Below are positions 24,358 through 36,000 of a stretch of 64,000 nt of DNA, piece after piece. Under the pieces are notes generated by a model. It had not been told where the DNA came from. It searched no databases and saw only the letters and a list, made by a program, of their open reading frames with translations. Where the stretch lies: the NCBI GenBank assembly GCA_013397115.1, contig VWZW01000522.1:1462091-1526090 (forward strand). Direction: 5' to 3'. A program made the position numbers and the translations under genes. How positions within the stretch are numbered: position 1 is the first letter of the stretch; the number at the start of each line of letters is the position of its first letter. This DNA comes from Edolisoma coerulescens (Eukaryota; Chordata; Aves; Passeriformes; Campephagidae).

Positions 24358-26229
24358 TATGATTGTATACCCAGCTGAGACACTGGGAGTGCAAGGAAGG
24401 ACTGAGATTAAATACTTCAAATGGATACATCTTTTTCAGATTCACCTGGCCTCATTTTAGGCACCCAACAGCTCACCCAATTCAGGAATCCAAATGTGAT
24501 GGCTTTTTAACACAAAGGGTAGGAGGAGAGACTTCCAGAGACGAGATTCAACCTGTTCAGCATTCTGGCCTGGCTGTGTCCATCTGGGGGGGTGACCTTA
24601 GGTGATGTGAGTATGGATTCCCTCCTCTCTGCACAGCATGACAGTGGCTGACTGTCTGTCACTGACTGCAGCATGGCCTGTTGGCTCTATCCTAGTGCTC
24701 AGCTATGTGTTCAGACACATCCAGCACTGAGCAATGCCAGGGTGATGCCCCCTGTAAGTACAAACGGAGCAAACACATGGCTCTAAAAAGAAATTTCTTT
24801 GTATTACAGTCACATGCTTGTCCAGCTGCAGTTGATGGTGGTGTTCTCATTGCTGGTAAGTGCTTTGGGATTTGGCCCTAATCATTGACACAAATAGACA
24901 CAAAGTTGATTTTGACACTGAAAGAAGGAGAAGAAAGGATAACTATGTACAAAGTCATGGCAAGGGAAAGGCAAACAGAAGAAAAGTTCATCTGAAGGTG
25001 ACTGAATGCTATTTCAGGGCTGTTGGTTGTTCTTTGGATCAAACTTGTGTGTTAGTTAATGACTCATTTTCCTTTTTCTTTACATTTTCTTCTTGACTCC
25101 AAATGCTGTGCAGCATCTCTGAACAGAAAAAAATGCATTTGTAGAATGCTGATTTTCCGCAATTAGTTTCTGATTTTTCAGATTTGTCCTTCACTCCAAG
25201 GCTTTTGAGCCTCCATCAAGCAGCATTTTTGAGAGACTATGGGAAAAAAAAATCCTTACAAAACAAAAACAGTATTTTCAGAATTCCACTCTAGTGCTTT
25301 CAGACTATTTCCATCAACCCTCTTATTCATTTTGATTTATTTCCATCCATAAGCAGACTAACGCTTTTCTATGCTTTTATTGTTCTTCAAGAATAGGCCT
25401 TCTATTGGAGAAAAATAATGTCTCTACGACCACCACTTTGCTCAATGCAGATCTTCATTAATCTGCAGCCACAGTACAGGCTTTTAGCAGCAAGCACTTT
25501 TGATGGGAATTGAATTTGATACTGCATTATGGTTGTAGGGCTTCTCACAATAGACTGTGTTCTTTTCTGTGTCTGTGCACAATCAGAGAGACCCAATTAA
25601 ATAATTTGGTGCAATAATGGAGAACAAAAGAGTATGAGGGCTTAAAGTGAGGGCTTCAGCATTTGTATTCTCCCTTTTCTGTATCATGTTAATTAATTTG
25701 CCTGAAAACCAAAAGAAAGAACATAATGTGAAAAGCATAGCTCATCTACAACATGGAGGCACTTTAAATGCAGATACCAGACCAAATCAACATGTAACAA
25801 AGGAACATTCATTGCATTTCCATAAGAAAAAAAAAGTTGCCAGCTAATGTTGAGTGGTCCTAGCCATGGCCACTGGAAGTAAGGGAAGCTATTTGTGGGG
25901 GGGGGAAAGCCCTCCAAGTGTTAAGGGCAGGAAAATACCTTGTGCCCCTGTGATAACACCTAAAATAAATTTGCAGTTTTGAAACCTAATTGGTGGGTGG
26001 AAAAGAACTGGATGCAACAGACAGAGATCTCAATCTTTCTGGCCTTTAATTTTTTTTTTTTTCCTAATCTTCTGGGCTTGATTCTATTCTCTTCTGTTCT
26101 TCCCATAATAGCTCTAAGCAGACGCTTCCGCAGAAGTGAAGGCCTGCTCCTCTGTATTTCCTCTGAAATACTCCAACAGTATTTCAGTGGGCACTACGGC
26201 AGTCTCTGCTCCACCATTATTCCCATCTG

Positions 26230-26520
26230 CAACTGAGTTTATCCAGCAGAAAAGATCCATTTACTCCCTGCTGGAATAAATAGTGTGAATGTGCAGCCCT
26301 TATTGGCTCCTTGGAGCCTGGCAGTGGAGGTCAGCGAGCTGAGCTGATTTGCAGCTCTGATGACAGGAGCTCCCCTGCGCTCTGCAGTGCCATCTCCTCC
26401 ACAGTCCCCCTCGGAGGGCGGACCACCGAGAGCTGCAGAACTGGCAGTCATGCATCTCTCCTGTAATAAATCCTTTAAGCCATTAATTGTTTGAAGTCCT
26501 AAAAAATGCAAACCCAAGGA
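26230..26520. promoter_or_regulatory. Possible conserved non-coding element
   Basis: A stretch of about 290 bases with balanced composition in AT-rich surroundings. It is rich in CAGCTG/CAGCTC E-box-like words, GATGACAGG (TALE-homeodomain-like) and a TTAAGCCATTAATTG segment. No coding potential is convincing: a 92-codon minus frame spans it but has no recognised domain. This is a texture-based suggestion. Confidence 0.22.
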
Positions 26521-27137
26521 TTACTCTATTGTCTCTTGTTCTTTAGCAAGTGGGAAAAGAATATCTGCAGAACTGTGATCCAGTTGCATTCATTACTGCT
26601 ACCTGTTAAATAGTACTTTAGGGGTATTAGTGGGAATAATTTACATAAAGGTTATGAATCTTATTTCACAGTATATTAATAAAAAGCATCTCATCTGGGT
26701 AAAAATATGATCACAAATTGAGATTTTAATCTGGTTTGGAAATTTACACAATTATGTCTCTGTAAAATAGAAAGATATATGTCCTAGCTAGTTACAACTA
26801 ATTTCTTTCTATCAGCAAAAGCTGTTTAGTTTTGGGTTTGAGCTGTACAGAAGCTCCATAACTGCAGCTGTCAGGCTACCTGCATATCACTCATCCTATT
26901 AAAAGTACTGAGAATGATCACCTCATCGCCTCTCATCAAGGTGTATTACATACCTTTGCTGCTACGATACTGTACTTTCCAGCAGAGGTGTCTTTTTATA
27001 TCAGCATTCCTCTGACTCTTACTTGTGTTGACAAGTTACTAGGTTGAAACCTGGGTGGGAGGATCTGGAGGTATCACAAATGGCTAAGATATTTGTGGCT
27101 TTTAATCATTGCAATTATCTGTGCATTTCCAAACAAC

Positions 27138-27155
27138 TTTTTTTTTTTTTTTTTT
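27138..27155 (+). repeat. T18 homopolymer
   Basis: Eighteen consecutive thymines. Read on the minus strand it is a poly(A). I see no coding remnant on the adjoining minus-strand upstream side that would mark a processed pseudogene. Confidence 0.9.
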
Positions 27156-27599
27156 AAGATGCTAGGGGTCTTATCTTTCTCCCTTCTACTTAAACTTACT
27201 AAATATATCACAACAGCATTGTGCTGTTTGTTGACCGCCATAGACTCTCATGATCAACTTTTCTGGGAAACACCACCACCAGCAATCCTGGCTCAACTAC
27301 AGCATGGGAGTCTGCAGCGCTACTTATCAGCCTGTTCGGTATACGTGTGAGCTATCATGACAAGTGCTGTTCATTACGGTAGGTCTTCAGTCCATAATTA
27401 AAATATATGAGGCTTACCATTGTTATGTCTCTACTTCCAGCATGGGGACATGAAAACAGATTGTCCTCCTTGAATCTTAGCAAGTTACGTTCTGATCCAA
27501 CATTAAAAAAAAAAAAAAAGGAAGACATTTCTTCATATTCTCAGTTAATTCAGTCTAAAAGTGTCACACTTATTCAGCAACAGTTAAAATAGTCTGTGA

Positions 27600-27880
27600 T
27601 GAGAGCATGACAATTTCCTGCTAAACTAGAGGATAATTAGAAATGCCCCGTAGCAGGCAAGTCAGTGCTTCAATTTATTTGCTGTTTATTACCAAGTCCC
27701 TGCCCCTTGGGTGTAATGACTGTAAAGCAGCACCTGCAGCTTCCCAGTGTTTGATTTAGTGCTGTAAATGGTGCTCAGAGAGTAGATTAAGCTGGAATGT
27801 GATCAAACCTTATTTGCAATCCGATTATACAAACTGCTCCTTGCACTGACCAGATTGAAGTAATTTCCCTATAGAAACGT
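27600..27880. promoter_or_regulatory. Possible conserved non-coding element
   Basis: The block has no repeats and carries GGATAATTAG, GTGTAATGACTG, GTGATCAAACC (TCF/LEF-like) and a TTTGCAATCCGATTA word. It resembles deeply conserved enhancer sequence. The evidence is compositional only. Confidence 0.22.
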
Positions 27881-28399
27881 TACACTCACTTTGGTGTAAA
27901 AATGATTAACATTTGCTGACTGTAGGTCAGCCTTTCACTTTCAGTGTAATTCTTTATCAGGCAGGATGCCCATCTTTTTCTTGTGTTTGCCACATTTGTG
28001 TACCATGCGGTATTTAACCAATGGATATAATCAACCTCCTTTTTTTCAGGTCTTCTTGATGAATGATTGTAATAAATAAGCACTCCAGCATAAGCAGATT
28101 AAACCATTTTTCCCCTGTTTGATTGTTCAGCAGTATTGACATGCTTAATGATCTAACAGAGAACAGCTACAGAATGAAGGAATTTCCATATTTTACTGAA
28201 AACAGCTATTGAGGTATTTATAAACAGCCAGTACACACGTGGTGCTCTAACTTCAGTGTTGGGCAGGATCGCTGGGCACCCACATCAATCCAAGAACTAA
28301 CCTACACTTCTTTCAAAAAGTGCCCAAATACTCACTGCCACTACTAATCCTTTCACTCTTAAATAATCAGCAACATAATTCTTCTTGGTTCTCAGTAGC

Positions 28400-28432
28400 T
28401 TTTTTTTTGGGTTTTTTTTTGGTTTTTTTTTT
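28400..28432 (+). repeat. (T8GGG)-type T-rich low-complexity tract
   Basis: Three runs of eight to ten T separated by GGG and GG. Confidence 0.9.
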
Positions 28433-31400
28433 CTCCATACCGTATCAGGAATGCTGGATGTGAAAACTGTTTCTCAGACAATTAGCCTCTGGTAATGAAA
28501 TGCAACCAAATATATTCTGCACATTGAAAGCAAACACTTGGCTCTCCGTATATTTCTGTGACAATCAAAGAAATATTTTAGCCTGAAATGCATTATCAAG
28601 CCTGACTCAAATACCAGCAATAACATGTTTTGTTGTATAACATTTTAAAGCTGATTTTCTACAGACATTTTCATTGTAACCCTTTAGAGACCACAGTCCT
28701 GAAGGTTTCACAGATCACCGTGTTCACACCCAGTCTCCTGAGCTGTGAACTGGGAAAATACGACTCTTGTTCAACCGCTTTCAGAAGGGGATTCCTGAAG
28801 TGGTTTGCAATATGTATTGGGTGCAGCCATGCAAGCACCATCCAGAAATCCCCAAATACGTCATGCAGTCTTTTGCTGTCAAATAGATGTGTTCGCCTGG
28901 TGACAGACAGCAATTTGCTCCCACTCAGCTCCCGTGCTGGGGCTGTGCTGAGGCAGCCCCACATTTGTCCCAGCATAGCTCGGAAGGGCTGCACACGTGT
29001 TTCTCTGACATATATATCTTCTGGCTGCTTTTTGTGATACCTGAAAGATTAGAATCAAGTCATGCCAAAAATACCTGTTAAACTTCAGCTTTTTTAAGCT
29101 TCCTGTACAACAAGTGTTGAGGAAATTAACATCTGCAAGACAGCAGGCTGAGTTATGGGTTTATTTATATGCCTTTAATTTTACTCCCTGATTGGAAATA
29201 GAGAAAATTGGATCTTGAGGGATCTTATTGTCAAAGTCAATTTTACACAAATCCCACTGGAAAAAAGTCAGATCCTTCCTATCACAGAGGGCAGCAGATC
29301 GGCCCATTACCCTGCAAAAGGAGGCTTTTTTCGCCTTATTTTCTGAAGATCACCTATAGCAGAATACAAGAGCTGAGTGTCATGAGAACAACTGGCCACA
29401 ACACAGCAACTTGTAACACAACTTTTCTTCGGTTTTGCAGCAGCAATTCACTTTCTTTTGGATAGTGCCACAGACATCCAATGATGGGAGAGTGCAGTGT
29501 GGGCATATGTGTGCCAACTGCTTGGTCTGTAAAGATAGGTCCTCATGGTATAGCAGAGAATTCTTCATGGTAAAGCTGAGGAGAAGCATTTTGGTGGCTC
29601 CAACACAAAATTACATTGCTTAGTGTTTCACAAACGAAGCTCCTTTCCTCCTGGCTCTGTGCAATGTCAAAATGAAATAAGGACTAGTTGCTCTTGCAGT
29701 CTTAGAGGGACAAAACCAGAGACCCAACGACATCCTGATTCCTTGAGTCTTACTGAATGGGCGGGGAATGAAAAGCTTATCCATATGGAAAGCAGGGCTG
29801 AGGTGACAGGGCTTTTATGCAGAGCAGCATAATAGGTCCAGTATCAGAGGAAGCAGAAGATGGCTTGGTGTGTAAGTGACGGTAGCAACAATGCAGAGCT
29901 GTGTAATATACAAGTTCTTGTAGCTCACATAGATTCAAAAGATATACTTCAACAGACTTCTGCAGAAGTCATTCATAGGTTGAATGACTTCCTAAGCATG
30001 GGAGATACATTTTCTGCTTTTGTTGTTTCTTTATCGTAATTCTTTCTCTGACTTTATATTTCAGTAAATAAAACAATATCACTCTTTTCTTTTTTTTTTT
30101 TTTTACCATAATGCACACATAGTTTTGAGTCAATATCTATGGGAAGTTTGGACCATATTCAGAAATGATCATGCTGGAAGCTGTTTGATGTCAATAAATA
30201 TTTGTATGTCTGTGTGGGGATGGGAGGCAAGAGCCTAAGCACCTGGACCTGGCAGCCTTCACTCATGGAAAATGGGACTTCTGTTTTGTTGAGAATAGAT
30301 CTGAAAAAAAAACCCTCAGAAATTGTCCCTGATTCTGGCAAACTAATTTCTTTAAGTGAGAAAAGGGGAAGGTAGGTTAACTTTGGGAATGCTTTGACAT
30401 TTACTATAGAAAAGGTTTTGTTCTTAAGTAGCACAGCAGTGCAGACCGCCATGTTACATTTTCCCCTTACGTTTTTTCCCGTGTTGTACCAGCTGTCTTC
30501 CAACATCCCACTCTTGCAGTCATTTTCTGTGTGTTTTGTCTTTATTTATTTAGGCCTGCAAGAGACTTTGCAGTGCTAACAACAATCCCCAGGGCCTGGT
30601 TACTCCTAAGGAAAGGCTTCTCTGCAGTTCGTGCCTACACTTCTGAGAGGGCTCAGGAAAGCCTCTGGAGGTTATGTCAGGGGGAGGGAACTGCTTTTCC
30701 CTGGGGACTGCCTCTTTCATTACCTTCTTGCTCCCTCCAGCAGCCAGCAAGGGTGGAAAGGGAAGAGATGGTATAACAGCCCCTGCAATGATTTCACATG
30801 AGGCCACAACCTGTTGTTTCCTCAGGAGCAAGTGGAATACACCAAGCTGGATGTTTAATAGGATGGTTATTATACCAGCTATTGTTAATGACTGTGGTGG
30901 TTATCTCTTCATTCCCTCTGTTTTTTCCAAGCTAATGGGAGGTTTTCCTGTGTTTACAGTGGAGTATACTGTGAACGATGAGGTATTTAAATACTTCAGA
31001 TAAATGAAGACAAATGTCCAGGTGAGGGTTTTCGCATGTGGCTGGAGGCTGAAGAGATCTAGGATTGGTCTGGTGATATGCTAGCCTTCTATGTTCCAAA
31101 AATTGGTCCTATGTGAAGCTATTCACATCAGGCACCTTGAAACTAATTTTGGCAGATCAAATCAACTTTGACTTTCAGAAATTAATAGTCTGTATTAGTT
31201 AGGTTACCATGAGCCCCACTAAACTTTACTGTCCCTGATGGGACCCCAAGACCTCATCCTCTGGGGTGGCATGGTGTCCTTGTAGCACCCTGCACCTTGT
31301 CCCCACTTTGTGGGGCACTTCTGCTCCTCCTGTGCCCTGGCAGTGTGTTCAGGCACCCATGGGTGGATGGGTGGGTGACTCAGGGGACCTCCATACCATG

Positions 31401-32009
31401 GGCACTCTCAGAGCCCCAATAACACCAACACCTCACACAGCACTTTTCCTGGCAGCGACTTCCACCAGAAGAGGATTTCACATCTTCTTCTGTTAGATTT
31501 TGGTGTCTGTACCTGCTGCTTGTGAATGGTTAGGAAGTCCAGGTAAGGACAAAATCGTATTGGTTCACATGTGCAGACTTGCCTACAAAAACTGCTTTTT
31601 CAAACTGGCTGTGCTTTCCCAAGGTGGTGCTCATTGATTCCCAAACTGAGCTGTACCCTTTGGCATGTACAACATGCAGAGCAGTTCTCATGATGTGAAA
31701 GCAGGAGATGGGCACTGCCAATTTAATTTTTGATTCTTATTTAAGCCAAGATTTGAATGTGACGGGCAGAGATTTTGAAATATTGTTAAATTTAACATCA
31801 CTTACAGTGGAAATACGTGAGTGTGTCTTACATACATTCAGGTCAGTGTTATTTGACTGAGAAGATCACTGGCTATTTTAACTCTTGTACTTCCCTCTCA
31901 CAGCCAGCATTTTGGATACTTATGGCTACAAATGGTCATGGTTGATGAGTAGTCACCTGATCCCATGACAAAAATTAAAGCACTTTAGTCCAGTGTGATG
32001 GCAATGTCA

Positions 32010-32340
32010 CAGCTGCTGATAACTCAGATGCTGCAATCCCTCAGTGTCACTCAACTCATATAAACAAGCGGGTTTGTATCAGCCCACTTCATTACTGCGA
32101 GCCAGCTTGAGTCCAAGGGCTGGCTGAGAGATAGTTATCAGTTGGTAATAAAGTATTTGGAGTTGCAGCCTGCTATAGATTAATTGCAGAGGCATCTGCA
32201 GAGGTTAGGTCTCCCTGCAAAATCCAACAGGAACACCAAGAGAATGAAAAGGCGCCTTATAATTCACTGCTAACACAGAGAACCTATCCCTCTGCATCTG
32301 CTCATAGCTTTATGTACTAAAGCCTCTCCCACTCTCCTTT
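32010..32340. promoter_or_regulatory. Possible conserved non-coding element
   Basis: The block contains CACAGCTG and AGATAGTTATCAG (doubled GATA-like) words, AGATTAATTGC (homeodomain) and GGCGCC. It lacks low-complexity sequence and ends just before a pyrimidine-rich stretch. No meaningful open frame is seen. It is suggested by texture only. Confidence 0.22.
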
Positions 32341-32927
32341 GGAAAAAGAGGAATGCAGCAGTGGTTCTGCCAAGTTGCTTGGTTTTGCTTTCCTTTAAAT
32401 CCAGGACGGATCTTTCCAGCTCTCTGAACCCTGGGACCTAGAGGAAGAGGAAACACCTGCCCTCGGGAGCAGACAGACCTTCAAGGAAGGTTGACATACT
32501 TCTTCCTCACCTTTCTCCCTTCTTCCTAGAATCCAGACTGCTACATGCAGCCAGCAATGCAAAATGCGGAAAATATTAATCTTAAAGAAATAAGGAAATA
32601 AATTATTGAAGAGATGATATTAGCTCAACACCATCAGAAGCTAATTGTTGGCCTCATTAGACAACATCATTAATACTCAGAGATGATTGGGATATCCTGC
32701 AAAACAAAATGGGCATTCTGGTGCAGAATTCTGATAAAGAATGCAATACAAAATGCAGTGGAGGGAGCTGGAGGGATTGCTCACAAAAATTTCTGCTGAC
32801 AGCTTGGAGATTCCCACTTGGAAGAAAGTGCAGAGTAGAAAGACTTGGGTATGCTTGTTGGTCAGAGCTTCTGTCTGAGTTGCCAGTTGTGCAGCAGCCA
32901 AGAAATACGCATGGAAAAAATAAAATT

Positions 32928-33052
32928 TTAAAAACCCAAACAAACAAACAGAAACCAAAACAAAAAGAAAACCAAAAACAAAAAAAACCCCAAAACAACA
33001 AAACACCACAAAAAAACCCCCCAAAAAACAACACCAAGAAAAAAGCTCAAAA
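32928..33052 (+). repeat. A-rich CAAA/CCAAAA low-complexity tract
   Basis: About 125 bases are almost wholly A and C, in drifting CAAA, CCAAAAACA and CCCCAAAA units. The very long open frames on both strands here (120-127 codons, all K/N/P/Q or F/L/W) are artefacts of this bias. An AATAAAA word precedes the tract near 32919, which could mark the tail of an old retroposed transcript, but no source transcript is recognisable upstream. Confidence 0.9.
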
Positions 33053-36000
33053 CCAGCCAAGGTATTGCAAATAAATGCAGGGAAATACTAGAGCCAGAAC
33101 AGTTAAAGAGTAAGGAAAGAAGTGCCAAGTTGCAACAAATAAGCCTATGAGGCTGCAGCTGCTGCCATCATTGCCATGCAGGCAGTGGGACTGCTGGTCA
33201 CCTGGAGAGTGGGCAGAGGGTTTAGGGAGAAGGGGGCACCACATTTTGGAGTGAGTACAGAGGAGGGCTCCTCAGATGACTGGGATAAAGGAGATCCTCT
33301 TTTACAAGAAGATATTACAAGTGCTTGTCTTGCTTGGCTCAACAAAGCAAAGCTGAGGTGGTGTGCAGCAGGGGAGTAATGCTCAGGGCAGGAGAAGAGC
33401 AACTTGAAGAACAATAATAAATAGTGATAAGCTGATCCTTGACAAATTTCAGCTGGAAGTCAAAGTATTCTGAGTTACGAAGTTCTGGAATAGCAATCAG
33501 ATGTGGGGGAAATGAATCCTTTCTTAAGAAGGAGAAGAATAGTTCTGTGATATGTGAAGTGATGTTTGTGGAAGACGAAATGCTGTGTAACTAAGGGACC
33601 CTGACACTCAGAGCTGGGGCTTTGGCAGCCCCTTCTTTCCCTCCTTGCAGTGTGTGAGCCCACACACACTCTGGCGAGCACCTGAGGAGCCTTGCCCAAG
33701 CAGGGCAACGGGGTGCCTGTCAGGAGACAGGTGAGGCTCAGTATCCTCCAGCTAGAGGCAGAGTCTGGAAAGGAGAATGAGGTTTCTTAGCCTGGCTGGC
33801 TTTCTACATGTGTTGTTCAGCAAGGTGGTTTCTGGGCAGTGACTGCCATGTGGAGGCTTAAGTGTGCAATAATGTGGATTTCCATGCTGCAAGCTCAAGA
33901 GGAGCAACTAACAGCAGTTATGCTTCAGAGTACTGGAAAGCCCTTGTAACTGAGGCAGACACAAACCGCAGCCTTACGGATGCTTCCACTACCTCACTAT
34001 TCTCCTGTGCTGCTAGAGTCCTGTCCCAGCACGTGTGGCACATAACTGGGGAAGCGTGGACTGGGAACTACCTGTCCTTCCAATGCTTCCGAGTGGTAGT
34101 CAGCAATCTGGAGGCATTTCCCTGGATGACACAGTGTTAACGAGCCCAGAGCGAAAGACAGGTGGTACTGTCATAAATAATAAAAATGAGAAAAGGTGGA
34201 GCAGAAGATTAATTTGTAGTAGCTACAATGCTAAATTATTACTTGCCCAGCCCATTTGAGGTTTTAAGTGCTAGATAAATCATTTTACTCTGACACTTGA
34301 AAAAAAATGCATCTTCTAGCCTCATCCAGGCAAGTTTATAGAGACTAATGCAATCCCTGTTTGGGTGAGGTTACAGGTTAAGAAACTGCTGTTAAAACCA
34401 GGTAATTATTATGAATGTAGCCAGCAAATTTCTCAGTAGCATTAATGCATGTTGTTTGATCTCTAACCTATTGCCCTCAGAGAATATTGTCACTGCAAAT
34501 CCATAAAGACTCCATCCAAAGTCCAGTTTTAAATGGCTTTTAATGTGCTTTCAATACAGTTTCAATAACCATCATCATATGTTTTCCCCATCAGAACACT
34601 GAAATGGCTTCAAGGTGGAAAAGACATGGAGTATCATACCCACTCCAAGAAGGGGATGACCTCTGAGCACCAAGGTGGTTTTCAACAAGCCAGTGCCAGC
34701 AGAAGACTATCCTGCAGCAGATTTCAGAATGTGAACACTTCACCAAAAATTGTTAGAGTTGTCCATGCTATTGCTCTACTTTCTCGAATTAAGCCTGCCT
34801 CCTATCAGAGCTCTCATTCCTAATGGCCACCTCAGTCTTGTGCATGGCAAGTAGCTCATCTCGTCCATCAACGTGCAGGATGCAGCACAAGGACAGTTAA
34901 CATTTCCAGTGCAGTGTAATGCTTGTGGGTGTTTCATAAGAATGGATTTTCAGGACACACTTGACAGAGGAGAGGGATAGAAAGGCACTACAAATGCTAG
35001 CTGGAAAGAGAGACACTGATGTGTGTGGGAGAAAACAATAAAGGGACTACCAAGGCCGGTACTGCTGAGGTGAAGAGCATGAAGAGGAACATGGTAGGGA
35101 AAAAAAAACCCTGAGATTCAGCCAGGTCAGCATGAAAATTTTCCACTCAGTTTTGTTAGAAGATGGGGTCAAACAAAAAGATTTGGTGAAAGGCATGAAA
35201 TTATCTGTTCAAGGAAAGGATCTTTTGTTAATGGCAGCAGAGCTCAGATAGAACTGATATAACGTAGGTGTCAAAGAACAGTGCTGACATTATGAGGGAT
35301 TTTAAAACTGTATATAGATACCTTGGCTACTGGAAACAATCCTAAGTGCATTATTGAAATGAAAAACAATCAAACACAGAGACAGTGCAGGTATAGTAGG
35401 AGGCAGAGAGGGAAAATTAAGGATGTCTCCGTGGCTCTGTGGATGAATAAAAAAACAGAAGGGGGGCATTTTCAATTAAAAGGGACCGAGCGGTGTAGTA
35501 TGAAAAAAGATTACAAGTGGGGACTGGTCATGTTAGCTGTGAACTGCTGCGCAATGCAGGGTCGGTGTTTCAGTGTAGTGGGGAAGCACAATGGATTGAA
35601 AAGAGACAAGGTTCTTGTATCCTTAATGGTGTCTGAATCCATGGAAATGGAAGGCATTGCTCAGCATGATGTCTTTGGCATGCAACAAGGAATCTTGTAG
35701 ATACCATTCACTGTACTGACTAGTGGTGGATTCAGCTGCATAAAATTAGGAGCCTCCATCCAGCTCCTCTTCCGGTATCCAGTAGTGCTAGTCATATCTG
35801 CCAGCACCATGAAGATATCTTGGATACCTTAGGACAGGTTCAAAGGACACTAAACGTTTATGTGTTTGCAGCAACATCTCAGTCATTATCTCCTTTAACC
35901 TCAATTGAGACCTGAAACGCTCACATTAGGCATCTACACTGTAGACTTTTAAAATTGAATGCCCATGAATCTGGAGTTAGATTTTCACTTTACATAGTTG

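Noticed and set aside
27100..27160. T18 tract as the poly(A) tail of a minus-strand processed pseudogene
   Set aside because: No coding remnant or target duplication is recognisable beside it, and processed pseudogenes are rare in birds.
32657..33074. Overlapping open frames of 121-127 codons on both strands
   Set aside because: They are produced by the A/C-biased low-complexity tract at 32928-33052 (K/N/P/Q or F/L/W strings).
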